64,000 bases of DNA, from positions 1,793,501 through 1,857,500 of the forward strand of contig NZ_CP048209.1 of assembly GCF_010119935.1 (NCBI RefSeq). Reading direction: 5' to 3'. The translations under genes and the position numbers were made by a program. Below, one piece after another: positions 17,098 to 27,047 of this stretch; the stretch's first letter is position 1; each line of letters starts with the position of its first letter. Under the pieces are notes generated by a model. That model had not been told where the DNA came from. It saw only the letters and a list, made by a program, of their open reading frames with translations, and ran no database searches. The stretch comes from Paenibacillus lycopersici (GTDB lineage Bacteria; Bacillota; Bacilli; Paenibacillales; Paenibacillaceae).

Positions 17098-17997
17098 ATG
17101 TCACGCACGAACACTATTCGCGAATCTTTCAGTGACAAGCTCTTCCTGACGCTGGTATACGCCTTCCTGGCTCTCGTCCTGCTTGTCGTGCTGTACCCGC
17201 TCGTCTATATTCTGAGCTCGTCGTTCAGCTCGCCGCAGGCGGTCATCAGCGGCAAAGTATGGCTGCTGCCGGTGGATTTCAGCCTGGCCGGATACCGCGC
17301 GATCTTCTCGAATCCGCAGATCATGACCGGCTACGGCAATTCGCTCTTCTACACGGTCTTCGGCGTGCTGATCAACGTAAGCTTGACCGTCATGATGGCG
17401 TATCCGCTATCCCGCACGACGTTCTACGGCCGCAATGTCCTGATGGGCATGCTGGTGCTGACGATGATGTTCAGCGGCGGGCTCATTCCGTACTACTTAA
17501 CGGTGAAGAACCTGCATCTTCTGGATACGCGTTGGGCGATGCTGCTGCCGAGCGCGATGGCGGTATGGCAGGTCATCATCGCGAGAACCTTCTTCCAGAC
17601 CAGCATTCCTAAGGAGCTTGGCGAGGCGGCCGAACTGGACGGCTGCAGCGACCTCGGCTTCCTGTGGCGGGTCGTCCTGCCGTTGTCCAAGCCGATTCTC
17701 GCGGTGCTCGTGCTGATGTATGCGGTCAGCCAGTGGAACGCGTACTTCGAGGCGCTGATTTTCTTGAAATCGCAGAGCCGGTTCCCGCTGCAAATCATCC
17801 TGCGGAACATCCTGATTCTGAACTCGATCGATTCGAGCATGATGGTGGACGCGAACAAAATGGCCGCCATGCAGGGCTTGCGGGATTTGCTCAAGTTCTC
17901 GCTGATCGTCGTGGCCACGGTGCCGGTGCTTGCCATCTATCCGTTCGTGCAGAAATATTTCGTGCAAGGCATTATGATCGGCTCGCTGAAAGGATAA
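17098..17997 (+). CDS. LplC/YtcP-type sugar ABC transporter permease
   Basis: 299 residues, MalG/UgpE-like with six membrane helices and the EAA-type loop ELGEAAELDGCSDLGFLWRVVLP. The ending VQKYFVQGIMIGSLKG is the signature C-terminus of the LplC/YtcP branch. It starts 15 bp after the LplB-like gene and forms the heterodimeric channel with it. The binding protein follows after 112 bp. Confidence 0.94.
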   Translation: MSRTNTIRESFSDKLFLTLVYAFLALVLLVVLYPLVYILSSSFSSPQAVISGKVWLLPVDFSLAGYRAIFSNPQIMTGYGNSLFYTVFGVLINVSLTVMMAYPLSRTTFYGRNVLMGMLVLTMMFSGGLIPYYLTVKNLHLLDTRWAMLLPSAMAVWQVIIARTFFQTSIPKELGEAAELDGCSDLGFLWRVVLPLSKPILAVLVLMYAVSQWNAYFEALIFLKSQSRFPLQIILRNILILNSIDSSMMVDANKMAAMQGLRDLLKFSLIVVATVPVLAIYPFVQKYFVQGIMIGSLKG

Positions 17998-18109
17998 CGG
18001 CGCGAAGCCGGTCGGCTTGAAGGTGGTGAGGCCTTCGATTGAAAGCGGTTACCCTGATGTCGGGAAGCGGGAAGCATGTTACGATTGAAATTACAAGGAG
18101 GCGTCTGTC

Positions 18110-19792
18110 TTGAACATGAAGAGAAGCTCGAAATGGCTCGGTTTGATGTTAGTCATGGCAATGTTCCTAGCGGCATGCGGCAACGATAACGGCGGCAATG
18201 GCGGCGGCAGCTCGAACGCGGGAACGGGCAGCAACGGGGGGAATGGCGGGGGCGATGCGGGAAGCAGCGCCAAGCCCGTCACGCTGGACACGTTCATCAG
18301 CGTGTCGCCGAAGATCGAGGATCTGAATACGAACTCCGTCACCACGTACATCGAGAAGAAGCTCAACATCAAATTCAAGTTCGACGCGACGCCGAGCGCC
18401 AACGCCGCGGACAAGAAGAAGCTGATCATGGCGAGCGGCGACTATCCGTCCGTCTTCCTCTCGGGCGACTTCACGCAGGCGGAACAGATCAGCTACGGCA
18501 AGCAGGGCATCCTGAAGCCGCTCAACGAGCTGATCGACAAGTACGGCAACGAGATCAAGCGCGCGTTCGCCGAAGATAAGGACTTGCAGGCGGCGATTAC
18601 GTCGCCGGACGGCAACATCTACGCGCTGCCGCATATCAACGAATGCTTCCACTGCTGGTACTCGCAGAAGCTGTGGATCAACCAGACGTGGCTGGATAAG
18701 CTCGGGCTCCAGATGCCGACCACGACCGAAGAATATTATCAAGTGCTGAAGGCGTTCAAGACGCAGGACCCGAACGGCAACGGCAAGGCGGACGAAGTGC
18801 CGCTGTCCGGCGCGTTCAATACGTGGCACGGCATTCCGTCGAACTTCCTGATGAACTCGTTCATTTACGATAACGACGAAGACTTCTTCTTCATGAAGGA
18901 CGGCAAGGTGCAGCTGGCGGCGAATCAGCCGGAATGGCGCGACGGACTGACGTACATCAATAAGCTGTTCAGCGAGGGCTTGATCGATAAAGAAGCGTTC
19001 ACGCAGAACAACGACCAGATGGCGCAAGTCGGCAACAAGGAAGGCGACAACGTCTCCGGCAGCGTGACGGCCGGCCATATCGGGATGTATTTCAGCTTGG
19101 CGGAAGGGCAGAACCGGCATAAAGAGTACGTGACCGTCGCTCCGCTTACCGGTCCCGGCGGCGTCGCTTACGCGGGCTATTACAAGTCGTACGGCAACGG
19201 CCAGTTCGCCATTACGAACAAAGCGACGGAAGAGCAGGCGATCGCGGCGATCAAGATGGCGGATTACATGTATTCCGAAGAGCATGCGATCATGAACGAG
19301 TACGGTCCGGAAGGCATCTACTGGGAGAAGGCGAAGGACGGCGAGAAGGACGTGCACGGCAACCAGGCGAAGTACAGCCTGAAGCCGAAATATTGGGACG
19401 TGGAGACGACGCAGAACGATACCTGGGATCAGATGGGCATCACGAGACGGACGCGCGCCATCCGCGAATCGTGGACAGCGCCCGCCGATCCGTTCTCCCA
19501 ACAAGGCTACGAATTAAGGCTGTACACCGAAACGGCCAAAAATTACGAGAACAAGCAGCCGGAGGAAACGTTCCCGCTCACGATCTTCGTCGACGAGAGT
19601 GACGCGAACGAAGCGATCATGCTGCGCACGCAGATCAACGAATACGTGCGTTCCAACATGGCGCAGTTCGTCACGGGCGCGAAGAAGCTGACGGATTCGG
19701 AATGGGACAGCTACGTGAAGGGCTTCGACGGACTGAATCTGAAGCACTACCTGGAAATCTACCAGAAGGCGTACGACAAGCAGAAGAAATAA
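18110..19792 (+). CDS. Extracellular solute-binding lipoprotein of the LplABC-type importer
   Basis: 560 residues. The signal peptide ends in the lipobox LAAC, with lipidated C23. A Gly/Asn/Ser-rich linker tethers the periplasmic-binding-protein fold. The start is TTG 18110 or ATG 18116; AAGGAGG precedes both. It is the large LplA-type family (about 530-560 residues) and paralogous to the truncated protein at the window start. With the two permeases it makes a complete importer lacking only the shared ATPase. The flanking AraC regulators (13283 and 19926) suggest inducible carbohydrate uptake. The ligand is unknown. Confidence 0.93.
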   Translation: MNMKRSSKWLGLMLVMAMFLAACGNDNGGNGGGSSNAGTGSNGGNGGGDAGSSAKPVTLDTFISVSPKIEDLNTNSVTTYIEKKLNIKFKFDATPSANAADKKKLIMASGDYPSVFLSGDFTQAEQISYGKQGILKPLNELIDKYGNEIKRAFAEDKDLQAAITSPDGNIYALPHINECFHCWYSQKLWINQTWLDKLGLQMPTTTEEYYQVLKAFKTQDPNGNGKADEVPLSGAFNTWHGIPSNFLMNSFIYDNDEDFFFMKDGKVQLAANQPEWRDGLTYINKLFSEGLIDKEAFTQNNDQMAQVGNKEGDNVSGSVTAGHIGMYFSLAEGQNRHKEYVTVAPLTGPGGVAYAGYYKSYGNGQFAITNKATEEQAIAAIKMADYMYSEEHAIMNEYGPEGIYWEKAKDGEKDVHGNQAKYSLKPKYWDVETTQNDTWDQMGITRRTRAIRESWTAPADPFSQQGYELRLYTETAKNYENKQPEETFPLTIFVDESDANEAIMLRTQINEYVRSNMAQFVTGAKKLTDSEWDSYVKGFDGLNLKHYLEIYQKAYDKQKK

Positions 19793-19830
19793 GCGTAAGG
19801 GCATGAACGGGCCGTGCGGCGGGGAGAGGA

Positions 19831-19860
19831 TTGTCCTTGCCGCATGGCCGGTTCTATAAT
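19831..19860 (+). promoter_or_regulatory. Candidate sigma-A promoter for the AraC gene
   Basis: TTGTCC, an 18-nt spacer and TATAAT, ending 66 bp before the start codon. The spacer lies within an inverted repeat (GGCCGTGCGGC / GCCGCATGGCC) that could end the transporter operon or act as an operator. Confidence 0.6.
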
Positions 19861-19925
19861 GAGGATAGCCTTAAGCCCAGCCCGCGGCTGACAGAGAAAC
19901 TCGCATGGCCAAGGAGGAGTTCTGG

Positions 19926-20831
19926 ATGAGCGCTGCCTTCGGCGGCAATGAGCAGGCAATGATCGATCCGACTGTGCTTCATCCTTTTCTGTTGTTCGCC
20001 CAGCGGTATGCGTTCTACCCGAACGAGTCCTCGTTTGAACGGATTGCCTACATGAACGCGATCATTATCGTGGAGACCGGCGGAGGCATCCTGCATATGG
20101 ACGACCGCGACATTCCGATGAAAGCGGGGACGCTCGTCTACATTCCCGCCGGCAAAATCCATCGCTGGCGGGCGGCTTCGGCGGAGCCGATGATTCACCG
20201 GACCGCGTATTTCGATTGGAACCCCCGTCAGCGTCCGTTCGTGTCCGAGGGCCAATTCTTCCACATCGTCTCCCATCATTCCGCGCCGCTCTCCGTCTAC
20301 GTCGACGAAGAGCCGGCGCTTCGAATCGAGCCGGTCGCGATCATCGCCAATTTGCCGCTGTGGCTCTCCTACCATAACCGCTTCTTGACGCTGCCGGGAC
20401 GGATCGGCGGCACCGACATGCGGGAAGCGATCCGTCTGCGCGGCGAGTTCCAGGTGTTTCTGTCGTTGTTTCTATCGACGGCGTGCAAGGATTCCAGCAA
20501 TAACGGCGACCCGCGCATCCGGGAGCTGCTGAAGCTGGTGGCCAGCCAAGCGGAGATCGAGGAACAAGAGCTGGTGCAGTACGCGGAGCAGATCGGCTTG
20601 AAGCGCAGCCGGTTCTACGCGTTATTCCGCGAAGAGACGGGCCTCTCGCCGAAGCATTACATGACCCGCCGCAAGCTGCAGCGCATCAAATGCGACCTGC
20701 GGCAGTCGGACGTATCGATAACGGAGATCGCGGAGAAGTACGGCTACTCCAGCATTCACGTGCTGTCGAAAAACTTCCGGAAGCATATCGGGCTCACGCC
20801 TTCGGAATACCGGCGCCAGAGCCGCATGTAG
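19926..20831 (+). CDS. AraC-family transcriptional regulator with cupin sensor
   Basis: 301 residues: an N-terminal AraC-binding cupin (about 20-130; GGGILHMDDRDIPMKAGTLVYIPAGKIHRW) and two C-terminal HTH motifs (about 200-298; AEQIGLKRSRFYALFREETG and ITEIAEKYGYSSIHVLSKNFRKHIGLTPSEYRRQ). I start at 19926 because AAGGAGG sits 10 nt upstream; the ATG at 19905 would place the RBS inside the gene. It probably responds to a sugar and controls the importer just upstream or a nearby catabolic gene. Confidence 0.88.
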   Translation: MSAAFGGNEQAMIDPTVLHPFLLFAQRYAFYPNESSFERIAYMNAIIIVETGGGILHMDDRDIPMKAGTLVYIPAGKIHRWRAASAEPMIHRTAYFDWNPRQRPFVSEGQFFHIVSHHSAPLSVYVDEEPALRIEPVAIIANLPLWLSYHNRFLTLPGRIGGTDMREAIRLRGEFQVFLSLFLSTACKDSSNNGDPRIRELLKLVASQAEIEEQELVQYAEQIGLKRSRFYALFREETGLSPKHYMTRRKLQRIKCDLRQSDVSITEIAEKYGYSSIHVLSKNFRKHIGLTPSEYRRQSRM

Positions 20832-20928
20832 CGAGCGGGAGCAAGAAATCCGTCCAAGCCCTTCATGCGCGGGTCTTGCATGAAAACCGCTCCCCGCGTC
20901 CATCTTAAGCGGGATGGAGGTGAGCGCA

Positions 20929-21063
20929 ATGACGGGAAGAAACAGCAAGCCGAAGCGTAGAGGACCGGAATCGCATCCCGGCCGACTCGATCAATACGGC
21001 AGCAGGCTGGCCGAGGACAGCGGCACGAAACCGATGTCGCCGGATAACGGCAAGAGCTGCTAG
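20929..21063 (+). CDS. 44-residue hydrophilic basic small protein
   Basis: ATG at 20929 with GGAGGTGAGCGCA upstream, a textbook RBS. Product: MTGRNSKPKRRGPESHPGRL, then DQYGSRLAEDSGTKPMSPDNGKSC. It is lysine/arginine- and glycine-rich with no hydrophobic helix, in the style of minor small spore proteins of Bacilli, but I cannot assign a named family. A terminator closes the unit. Coding status is supported by RBS and position rather than homology. Confidence 0.6.
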   Translation: MTGRNSKPKRRGPESHPGRLDQYGSRLAEDSGTKPMSPDNGKSC

Positions 21064-21098
21064 CCGGCTCCAGCATGCCATAACCGCCATCAAGCATA

Positions 21099-21127
21099 AC
21101 GTCGTCCGACGCGTCGGGCGGCGTTTT
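21099..21127 (+). terminator. Terminator after the 44-residue gene
   Basis: AACGTCGTCCGAC, loop GC, GTCGGGCGGCGTTTTT with one mismatch. The 285 bp that follow (to 21411) hold no convincing gene. Confidence 0.75.
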
Positions 21128-21411
21128 TGTGCTGTCTTCAAGTCCCACGCGTACATAGGGAAATGACAGCTGAACCCCCGAAGCAGGATTTCCCGAAGGC
21201 AGGTCGAAATCATTCATCGACACGAGAAATGCAAGCGAAGGTTTTGTCGTTAGGCAGCCTTTCGTGCGGAGCGGAAGCTTCGGCAGTTCGAATGAGAACG
21301 ACTTTTGCGCGAAGCGCAGCGGGAATGCCCATCGAATCTGACGCACTGAAGCGGCGGCACGAACAGACGCATGGCCGACACTGTAAACCGGAGCGACTAA
21401 CACTGGGGGGC

Positions 21412-22335
21412 ATGCGAATCATGACAACAGAACCATCCGTACCCGTACGCATTATATTGGATACCGATATCGGACCGGATTGCGACGATGCCGGAGCGGC
21501 AGCGGTGCTGCATGCGTTGGAACGCAGCGGCGAAGCCGCGATCGCCGGCATGATGCACTGCACGTCGAGCAGATGGGGGGCGGGCTGCCTGGACGCGATC
21601 AACGCGTATTACGGCAGACCGGACATTCCCGTCGGTACCTTGAAGCGCGAAGGCTTCCTGAACGACGATGCCGGCTACGAGAAGTACAACAAGGGCGTTA
21701 CGCTGAACTATCCGAACCGCTATAAGGAAGACGCCGCGCCGGATGCGGTCCGGCTGTACCGCGAGCTGCTGGCCGGGGGCGAGGATGCGGGAACGGTCAT
21801 CGCGGCGATCGGCCCGCTGCCGAACCTGATGGATCTGCTGCAATCCGGGCCGGATGCGATCAGCCCGCTAAGCGGCGCCGAGCTGGTCGGGCGAAAAGTC
21901 AGCCGCTTGGTTGTCATGGGCGGCACGTTCCCGAGCGGGAAAGAATGGAACTTCGAGATGCATCCCGAATCCGCGGCGTACGTCGCCTCGCATTGGCCGA
22001 CGCCGATTACGTTCACGGGCTTCGAGATCGGCTTGCCGATTATGACGGGCCGGCGGCTGTTCGCCGATCTGCCGGCGGAGCATCCCGTGCGGCAGAGCTA
22101 TGCCTGGTACGTCGGCGAAGGGGAAGCGCGCCCGAGCTGGGATTTGACCGCGATTCTCTACGCGGTTCGCGGAGCAGGCCCGTACTGGGATACGGTGCAA
22201 GGCCGAATCGCGGTCGATCCGGCGACCGGAGCGAATGAGTGGCAGGACGACGAGCAAGGACCGCATGCTTATTTGCGCGCCATTGTGCCGTCCGAGCAGG
22301 TTGCCGAGGCGTTGGATGAGCTGATGGTGAAGTAG
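21412..22335 (+). CDS. Inosine/uridine-preferring nucleoside hydrolase family protein
   Basis: About 307 residues. The metal-binding signature DTDIGPDCDDAGA (about 17-29) is the DTDxxxDxDDA motif of IUNH hydrolases, which cleave N-ribosidic bonds; VVMGGTF and NFEMHPESA (the usual EFN-like motif in modified form) are also in place. The start ATG 21412 follows GGGGGG; an ATG at 21421 is possible. Upstream in-frame codons to 21127 lack family similarity. Expected role: salvage of nucleosides or a related ribosylated compound. No transporter is adjacent. Confidence 0.87.
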   Translation: MRIMTTEPSVPVRIILDTDIGPDCDDAGAAAVLHALERSGEAAIAGMMHCTSSRWGAGCLDAINAYYGRPDIPVGTLKREGFLNDDAGYEKYNKGVTLNYPNRYKEDAAPDAVRLYRELLAGGEDAGTVIAAIGPLPNLMDLLQSGPDAISPLSGAELVGRKVSRLVVMGGTFPSGKEWNFEMHPESAAYVASHWPTPITFTGFEIGLPIMTGRRLFADLPAEHPVRQSYAWYVGEGEARPSWDLTAILYAVRGAGPYWDTVQGRIAVDPATGANEWQDDEQGPHAYLRAIVPSEQVAEALDELMVK

Positions 22336-22477
22336 GCGGATCGAAGGCTGCGGATGAGCGCGTTGTTCATTCGCGGCTTTTTGTTTTCGCAGCGAACGCT
22401 AATCAATCCTGGTTTGGATCAGGTGGGCCGACAGTACTGAGACAGCGCTGAGACAGGCTTCACAAGGGGGAGAAGAG

Positions 22478-23422
22478 ATGCAGGACTTGAACTTGAACTA
22501 TTCCGAGGATAACGCAGCGTACCCGCTGTCTGGCGATTATTCCCTTCATAGAGCAGATCCGGCCGAGTGGGGCGTCTACTGTTCCGTTTATTACAACATG
22601 GCTTACAACGGCTTCTTCAAGGAAGAACGTTTCGACGCGCCGCACGGAAGCCGCTTCTGGATTCATCAAGGGGAGACGAGAATCGGCGGCGTCACGATGC
22701 TCCCGAACAAAATCTACTTGCTGTTCTTCGTGCCGCCATTCCGGGAGACGGCGCAGGTCATGAAGCTGCTCAGGGCGCAGCTTGAGCGTTGGTCGGACCG
22801 GACGCAGCGGATCAAAGCGTTCGAGATTTTGCCGGACCAGGCGGAGCTGTTCGCGCGGGCGGGGTTCTGGCCGGATGCGTTCCGATGCCGCTGGATGCAG
22901 CGGCCTGCGGACCGGTTCGACGTCAGCTGGGACGACCGGTTCGCGATCGAAAGTCCCGGGATCGAAGAAGACGGACTGGGCGGCAAGCGTTACGCGAAGC
23001 AGGAAGAGATCGCCGCATGCGACTATGCAAGCTTCGCCGGAGGAATCGACGCCGTCAGACGGAATCAACGCACGCTCGCGGACTACGCCCCCGACGATGC
23101 GAATTACACGAACGAGCGGCTGCTGCAAGGCTCGACGCTCGTGTACGATAAGCTGACCGGGACGCTGGCGGCGAACTGCCGTCTCTGCCTGCAGGACGGT
23201 CAAGCGGCCGTGTACCGGATCGGCGTTCTGCCCGCGTACAGAGGAATGGGCCTGGCCGGCAATATGCTGAAGCGTGCGCTGACCGTACTGCACGGGGCAT
23301 ATCCGCTGCTGAGGCTGTATGTCATGGAGGGAAACACGGCGGAGTCGGTGTACCTGGAGCTTGGTTTCGTCCCGGGCGTGCCCGAAATACAGACGATGTA
23401 TATTCCGGCGGAGAATGAATAG
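22478..23422 (+). CDS. GNAT N-acetyltransferase with extra N-terminal domain
   Basis: 314 residues. The C-terminal half is a GNAT domain (about 150-310): YRIGVLPAYRGMGLAGNMLKRAL is the acetyl-CoA loop and MEGNTAESVYLELGF the closing segment. The N-terminal half (about 15-140; RIGGVTMLPNKIYLLFFVPPF) looks like a degenerate GNAT fold, suggesting a tandem-GNAT protein. GGGGGAGAAGAG precedes ATG. Substrate not predictable. Confidence 0.8.
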   Translation: MQDLNLNYSEDNAAYPLSGDYSLHRADPAEWGVYCSVYYNMAYNGFFKEERFDAPHGSRFWIHQGETRIGGVTMLPNKIYLLFFVPPFRETAQVMKLLRAQLERWSDRTQRIKAFEILPDQAELFARAGFWPDAFRCRWMQRPADRFDVSWDDRFAIESPGIEEDGLGGKRYAKQEEIAACDYASFAGGIDAVRRNQRTLADYAPDDANYTNERLLQGSTLVYDKLTGTLAANCRLCLQDGQAAVYRIGVLPAYRGMGLAGNMLKRALTVLHGAYPLLRLYVMEGNTAESVYLELGFVPGVPEIQTMYIPAENE

Positions 23423-23437
23423 CGCAGCGCCGACGAG

Positions 23438-23462
23438 AGCCCTTCCGTGCGAAGGGCTTTTT
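23438..23462 (+). terminator. Terminator after the tandem-GNAT gene
   Basis: AGCCCTTC, loop CGTGC, GAAGGGCTTTTT. Confidence 0.85.
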
Positions 23463-23576
23463 CGTTATTCGTATGGCTGCGGAATCACATTTCGTTAAAA
23501 AGTTGACAAGCATAGCGCCGCCGCATTCGACAAAGCCTAACGTTAAGCCTCAAGACGGCTAAAGGAGGACGAGAAG

Positions 23577-24503
23577 ATGCAGCGGAAAAGGATCCTGCTG
23601 GCGACGAGCGTCGTCATATCGACATTATTAACCGGTTGTATGAATCATCAAGGCGATCAAACCGCACGCAATATGAACGCGAAAAGCAGCGCAAAAGAAG
23701 ACATGCGCCTGTTATCCGACGACCGTACGGCAGCGGAGAACAAGGTCGCGAATCACATGAACGGGAAGCGGCTAACGGCGAACAGGACGATGGGGGATCG
23801 AATCTCCGGCCTCGAAGGCATTCACAAAGCGTACGTGTATGTCGATGGCGCCGATGCTTACGTTGCCTTATCGCTTCATCCGAAGGCGCAAGCAAACGCG
23901 AAGCGCGGCACCGCAGGGGACATGAACCATGGCGTCGGCGGTACGGCAGCTAACGGCGCGAAGATGAGCGAAATGAACGCGGCGTTGTCCAAAACGAAAA
24001 ATACGTACGGCATGAACGGGACTTCCGGAACGAGCGGCAACTACGGGATGAACGGCATGTACTTCCCGGGCGGGCCGTACATGTACGGTCCGAAAGCCTC
24101 GAATACGATGAACGGCGCGGGGAACGGCCGGTCGCTGGACGGATCGACCCTTCGCCATCCGTACGGCATGACCCAGCTGTCCCAGCATACCGGTGAAGGG
24201 TTGATCCAGTACTCCCATGCGTTGACGGCGCGAAATAATACCCCTTCCATGAAAGCAGAGTCGACGAAGTCTTCCGCTTCTTCCGCGGACGGCCATGCAA
24301 GCAAGCTATTCGGTCTGGATCGGAAAGCCATCGCCGGCAGCTCCGTTCCCGCTGACATGAAACAGCGGATCACCAAGGAAATCAGGAGCCTCTCGCCGAA
24401 TGTGAAGCGGGTCCATATATCGACCGACCCCGATTTTATGTATCATATGAAGGTTTACCGGGGCTACTTGAAGATCGATCATCGTTACATGCCGCAACCT
24501 TAA
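23577..24503 (+). CDS. YhcN/YlaJ-family sporulation lipoprotein with Met/Gly-rich insert
   Basis: 308 residues. The signal peptide ends in LLTGC (lipidated C21). A YhcN/YlaJ domain is split by a long Asn/Gly/Met-rich insert: the first part (about 75-105; DRISGLEGIHKAYVYVDGADAYVALSLH) and the last part (about 260-300; MKQRITKEIRSLSPNVKRVHISTDPDF) form the alpha/beta fold. Such proteins are spore-membrane or germination-associated lipoproteins. The inserted segment repeats YGMNG-type motifs (about 140-200). AAAGGAGG precedes ATG. This is a spore-former marker. Confidence 0.82.
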   Translation: MQRKRILLATSVVISTLLTGCMNHQGDQTARNMNAKSSAKEDMRLLSDDRTAAENKVANHMNGKRLTANRTMGDRISGLEGIHKAYVYVDGADAYVALSLHPKAQANAKRGTAGDMNHGVGGTAANGAKMSEMNAALSKTKNTYGMNGTSGTSGNYGMNGMYFPGGPYMYGPKASNTMNGAGNGRSLDGSTLRHPYGMTQLSQHTGEGLIQYSHALTARNNTPSMKAESTKSSASSADGHASKLFGLDRKAIAGSSVPADMKQRITKEIRSLSPNVKRVHISTDPDFMYHMKVYRGYLKIDHRYMPQP

Positions 24504-24514
24504 TATGGATACTG

Positions 24515-24541
24515 CCCGAGGCGCCGGCCTCGGGTTTTTTT
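24515..24541 (+). terminator. Terminator after the YhcN-like gene
   Basis: CCCGAGGC, loop GCC, GGCCTCGGG then seven T's. Confidence 0.9.
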
Positions 24542-24727
24542 GCGTCCGACCGCCTCGATTCCTTACGCCGCTTCTTTCGTATCCGTAACGGGAATTTTTT
24601 GAACATGGCAACCCGGGTTATAGGGTACAATGCAAGTAGACTGGGTTAGCCGGGGAGTTCGGCCCGTCGGTCAGACGCCGATGCGGTCAGCGCTGAACCA
24701 GTCGACTTTCAAACGCCGGAGGATCGC

Positions 24728-26755
24728 ATGGAGTTATTTCTCGTTGTACTTGTGCTGCTGCTGCTGCTAGCCGGTTCCCAGGTGCTGCAGCGGATGCTGC
24801 CCTTTATCCCGCTTCCCGTCATCCAGGTCGCCCTCGGAGGCGCGGTCGTCTACTTGCCGTGGCATATCCATGCCCATCTGGAGCCGGAGCTGTTCTTTAT
24901 CCTGTTCATCGCGCCGCTGCTCTTCAACGACGGCAAGCGGACGCCCCGCGACGAGCTGTGGCGGCTGCGGCTGCCGATTCTGCTGCTGGCTGTCGGACTC
25001 GTGTTCCTCACCGTCATCGCGGGCGGTTATATCATCCACGCGATGATTCCCGTCATTCCGCTGGCGGCGGCGTTCGCGCTGGCGGCGATCCTCTCGCCGA
25101 CGGATGCGGTCGCCGTGTCTGCCATCGCCTCGCGCGTGCATCTGCCGCAGAACATTCACCGCCTGCTGGAAGGCGAGTCGCTCATGAACGACGCCTCCGG
25201 CCTCGTGGCGTTCAAATTCGCGATCGCCGCTGCCGTCACGGGCACGTTCTCCCTCTGGACGGCCTCGTGGAGCTTCCTCGTCATTTCGCTCGGCGGCCTG
25301 CTGCTCGGCGCGCTGCTGGCGGTCGCGATCATATGGATACGCATGGCGCTGCGGCGATTCGGGATCGAGGACGCGTCGATCCACGTGCTGATTCAAATCG
25401 TGACGCCGTTCATTCTCTTCTATGTCGCGGAACACGCGGGCTTGTCCGGCATCCTTGCCGCGGTCGCAGGCGGGATCGTTCATGCGATCGAGCAGGACCG
25501 GTCCGGCTTCACGACGATCGAGCAGAAATTCGTCTCGGAAATCACATGGAACATCATTCTGTTCGTCATGAACGGGCTCGTGTTCGTGCTGCTCGGCTTG
25601 CAGATTCCGGACATTCTGCACAGCATCTTCAGCAATTTGGCCTATAACAATTACCGGGCCGTCGGCCTTGTGCTGCTTATCTACGTGCTGCTCATCGCGC
25701 TGCGTTTCTTGTGGCTGACCGTGTCGGAGCGGCTGACCACGCCGATCGGAACCCGCAACGATTGGCGGGCGATCACCTTGACGTCACTCTCCGGCATCCG
25801 CGGCGCCATCACGCTTGCGGGCGCGTTCACGATACCGCTCGTGCTCGGCAGCGGAGCGCCTTTCCCGCAGCGGGACTTGATGATTTTCCTGGCGGCGGGC
25901 GTCATCCTGGTCTCGCTGCTGATTGCGAGCATCGCGCTTCCGCTGCTGGCCGGACAGCCGGACGAGGCGGAAGGCGGGCTGGCCGGACGCGACGCGGAGC
26001 TTCGCGTCCAGAAGGAAGCGATCAAGGCGGCGAGCCAAGCCGTGCGGCTGGCCATCGACGACACCAATGTTCATTCCGCGGCGATCGTCATCGCGGACAA
26101 CGATCAGCGCCTGTCGGACATCAAACGTTCGGAATACGACAGGCTGTCGCGCAAAGCGCGCGACGAGGAGCTGTACCTGCGCAAGCTGGGCATCGCGGAA
26201 GAGCGGAAATGCGTGCAGCTGCTGCGCGAGCAGGGCGAGATCGGCGCCGAAGAAGCGACCGTGCTGGACAATATGTTCCGCAATATCGAGATCGCCGTCT
26301 CGAAGCGCCGGCATATTTTCTACCTGCTGCTCTATTCGCTCGTGAACCGGGTCATCTCGTTCTTCCGTCCTTCGGTACGGAAGGAGGACGGCTGGAAGGT
26401 GAAGAACCGCAAGGCGTACATCCGGATGCGGGCCACGACCGCCGCTTATGCGCTCCAGAAGCTGCAGAAGAACGAATCATGCGCCGACTCCTCCGTGAAC
26501 CGGGTGTGCGGCCATTACCGGTATATGATCCATATGCTGAACAACAAGCTGACGGCTCCGAATCCGGACGATGTCGTGGAGGAGCAGGTTCAATCGCTGC
26601 GGATGCTGTCCATTCAAGCGGAGCGGGAGGCGCTGCAGCTCTTCTACCAGCAGGGCCACATCGGACGCCAGCAATTGAACAAGCTGCAATTCCAGGTCAG
26701 CATGCACGAAGCGGAAGTGCTGGACGTCAATTGGGGGAATTTCCTGCAGGCGTAG
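24728..26755 (+). CDS. CPA1-family Na+/H+ antiporter with cytoplasmic regulatory tail
   Basis: 675 residues: about twelve membrane helices (1-415) and a 250-residue cytoplasmic tail. Conserved ion-path segments are ILSPTDAVAVSAI (121-133) and EGESLMNDASGLVAF (148-162, including the CPA1 ND pair N154-D155). The tail is helical, with repeated RxQKEAIKAASQAVR-like amphipathic stretches, similar to bacterial NhaP/YvgP-type exchangers. Expected role: sodium/proton exchange for pH and salt homeostasis. GCCGGAGG precedes ATG, and a terminator follows. Confidence 0.9.
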   Translation: MELFLVVLVLLLLLAGSQVLQRMLPFIPLPVIQVALGGAVVYLPWHIHAHLEPELFFILFIAPLLFNDGKRTPRDELWRLRLPILLLAVGLVFLTVIAGGYIIHAMIPVIPLAAAFALAAILSPTDAVAVSAIASRVHLPQNIHRLLEGESLMNDASGLVAFKFAIAAAVTGTFSLWTASWSFLVISLGGLLLGALLAVAIIWIRMALRRFGIEDASIHVLIQIVTPFILFYVAEHAGLSGILAAVAGGIVHAIEQDRSGFTTIEQKFVSEITWNIILFVMNGLVFVLLGLQIPDILHSIFSNLAYNNYRAVGLVLLIYVLLIALRFLWLTVSERLTTPIGTRNDWRAITLTSLSGIRGAITLAGAFTIPLVLGSGAPFPQRDLMIFLAAGVILVSLLIASIALPLLAGQPDEAEGGLAGRDAELRVQKEAIKAASQAVRLAIDDTNVHSAAIVIADNDQRLSDIKRSEYDRLSRKARDEELYLRKLGIAEERKCVQLLREQGEIGAEEATVLDNMFRNIEIAVSKRRHIFYLLLYSLVNRVISFFRPSVRKEDGWKVKNRKAYIRMRATTAAYALQKLQKNESCADSSVNRVCGHYRYMIHMLNNKLTAPNPDDVVEEQVQSLRMLSIQAEREALQLFYQQGHIGRQQLNKLQFQVSMHEAEVLDVNWGNFLQA

Positions 26756-26829
26756 ACGGCGTTGGAGCAGGCTGCCCGGTTACGGCCGAACCGCCTGCTC
26801 CCGGCCCGTCGGATCGAATGCCTGCATCC

Positions 26830-26854
26830 GGCGCCTGTCAGCAGGCGCCTTTTT
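26830..26854 (+). terminator. Terminator after the antiporter
   Basis: GGCGCCTG, loop TCAG, CAGGCGCC then five T's. Confidence 0.88.
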
Positions 26855-27047
26855 CGTTAGACGTCCGCGCGGATCCTAGACCGCACCTTTCGCGGGATGC
26901 CGGGAATTGTGTCCAATTGATGTTTTTTCCCAATATTTCGCAACAAATGCCGTGCTTGCGGCGTTAAGACATATGGTAATCGTAAATCTCCGGCTGCCGG
27001 GTATTCCCGCGCATGCGGAGCAGATGAGAAAATAGAGGAGACAGAGC

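Noticed and set aside
24599..24631. Promoter TTGAAC...TACAAT before the antiporter
   Set aside because: Spacer is 21 bp, too long for a normal sigma-A promoter.
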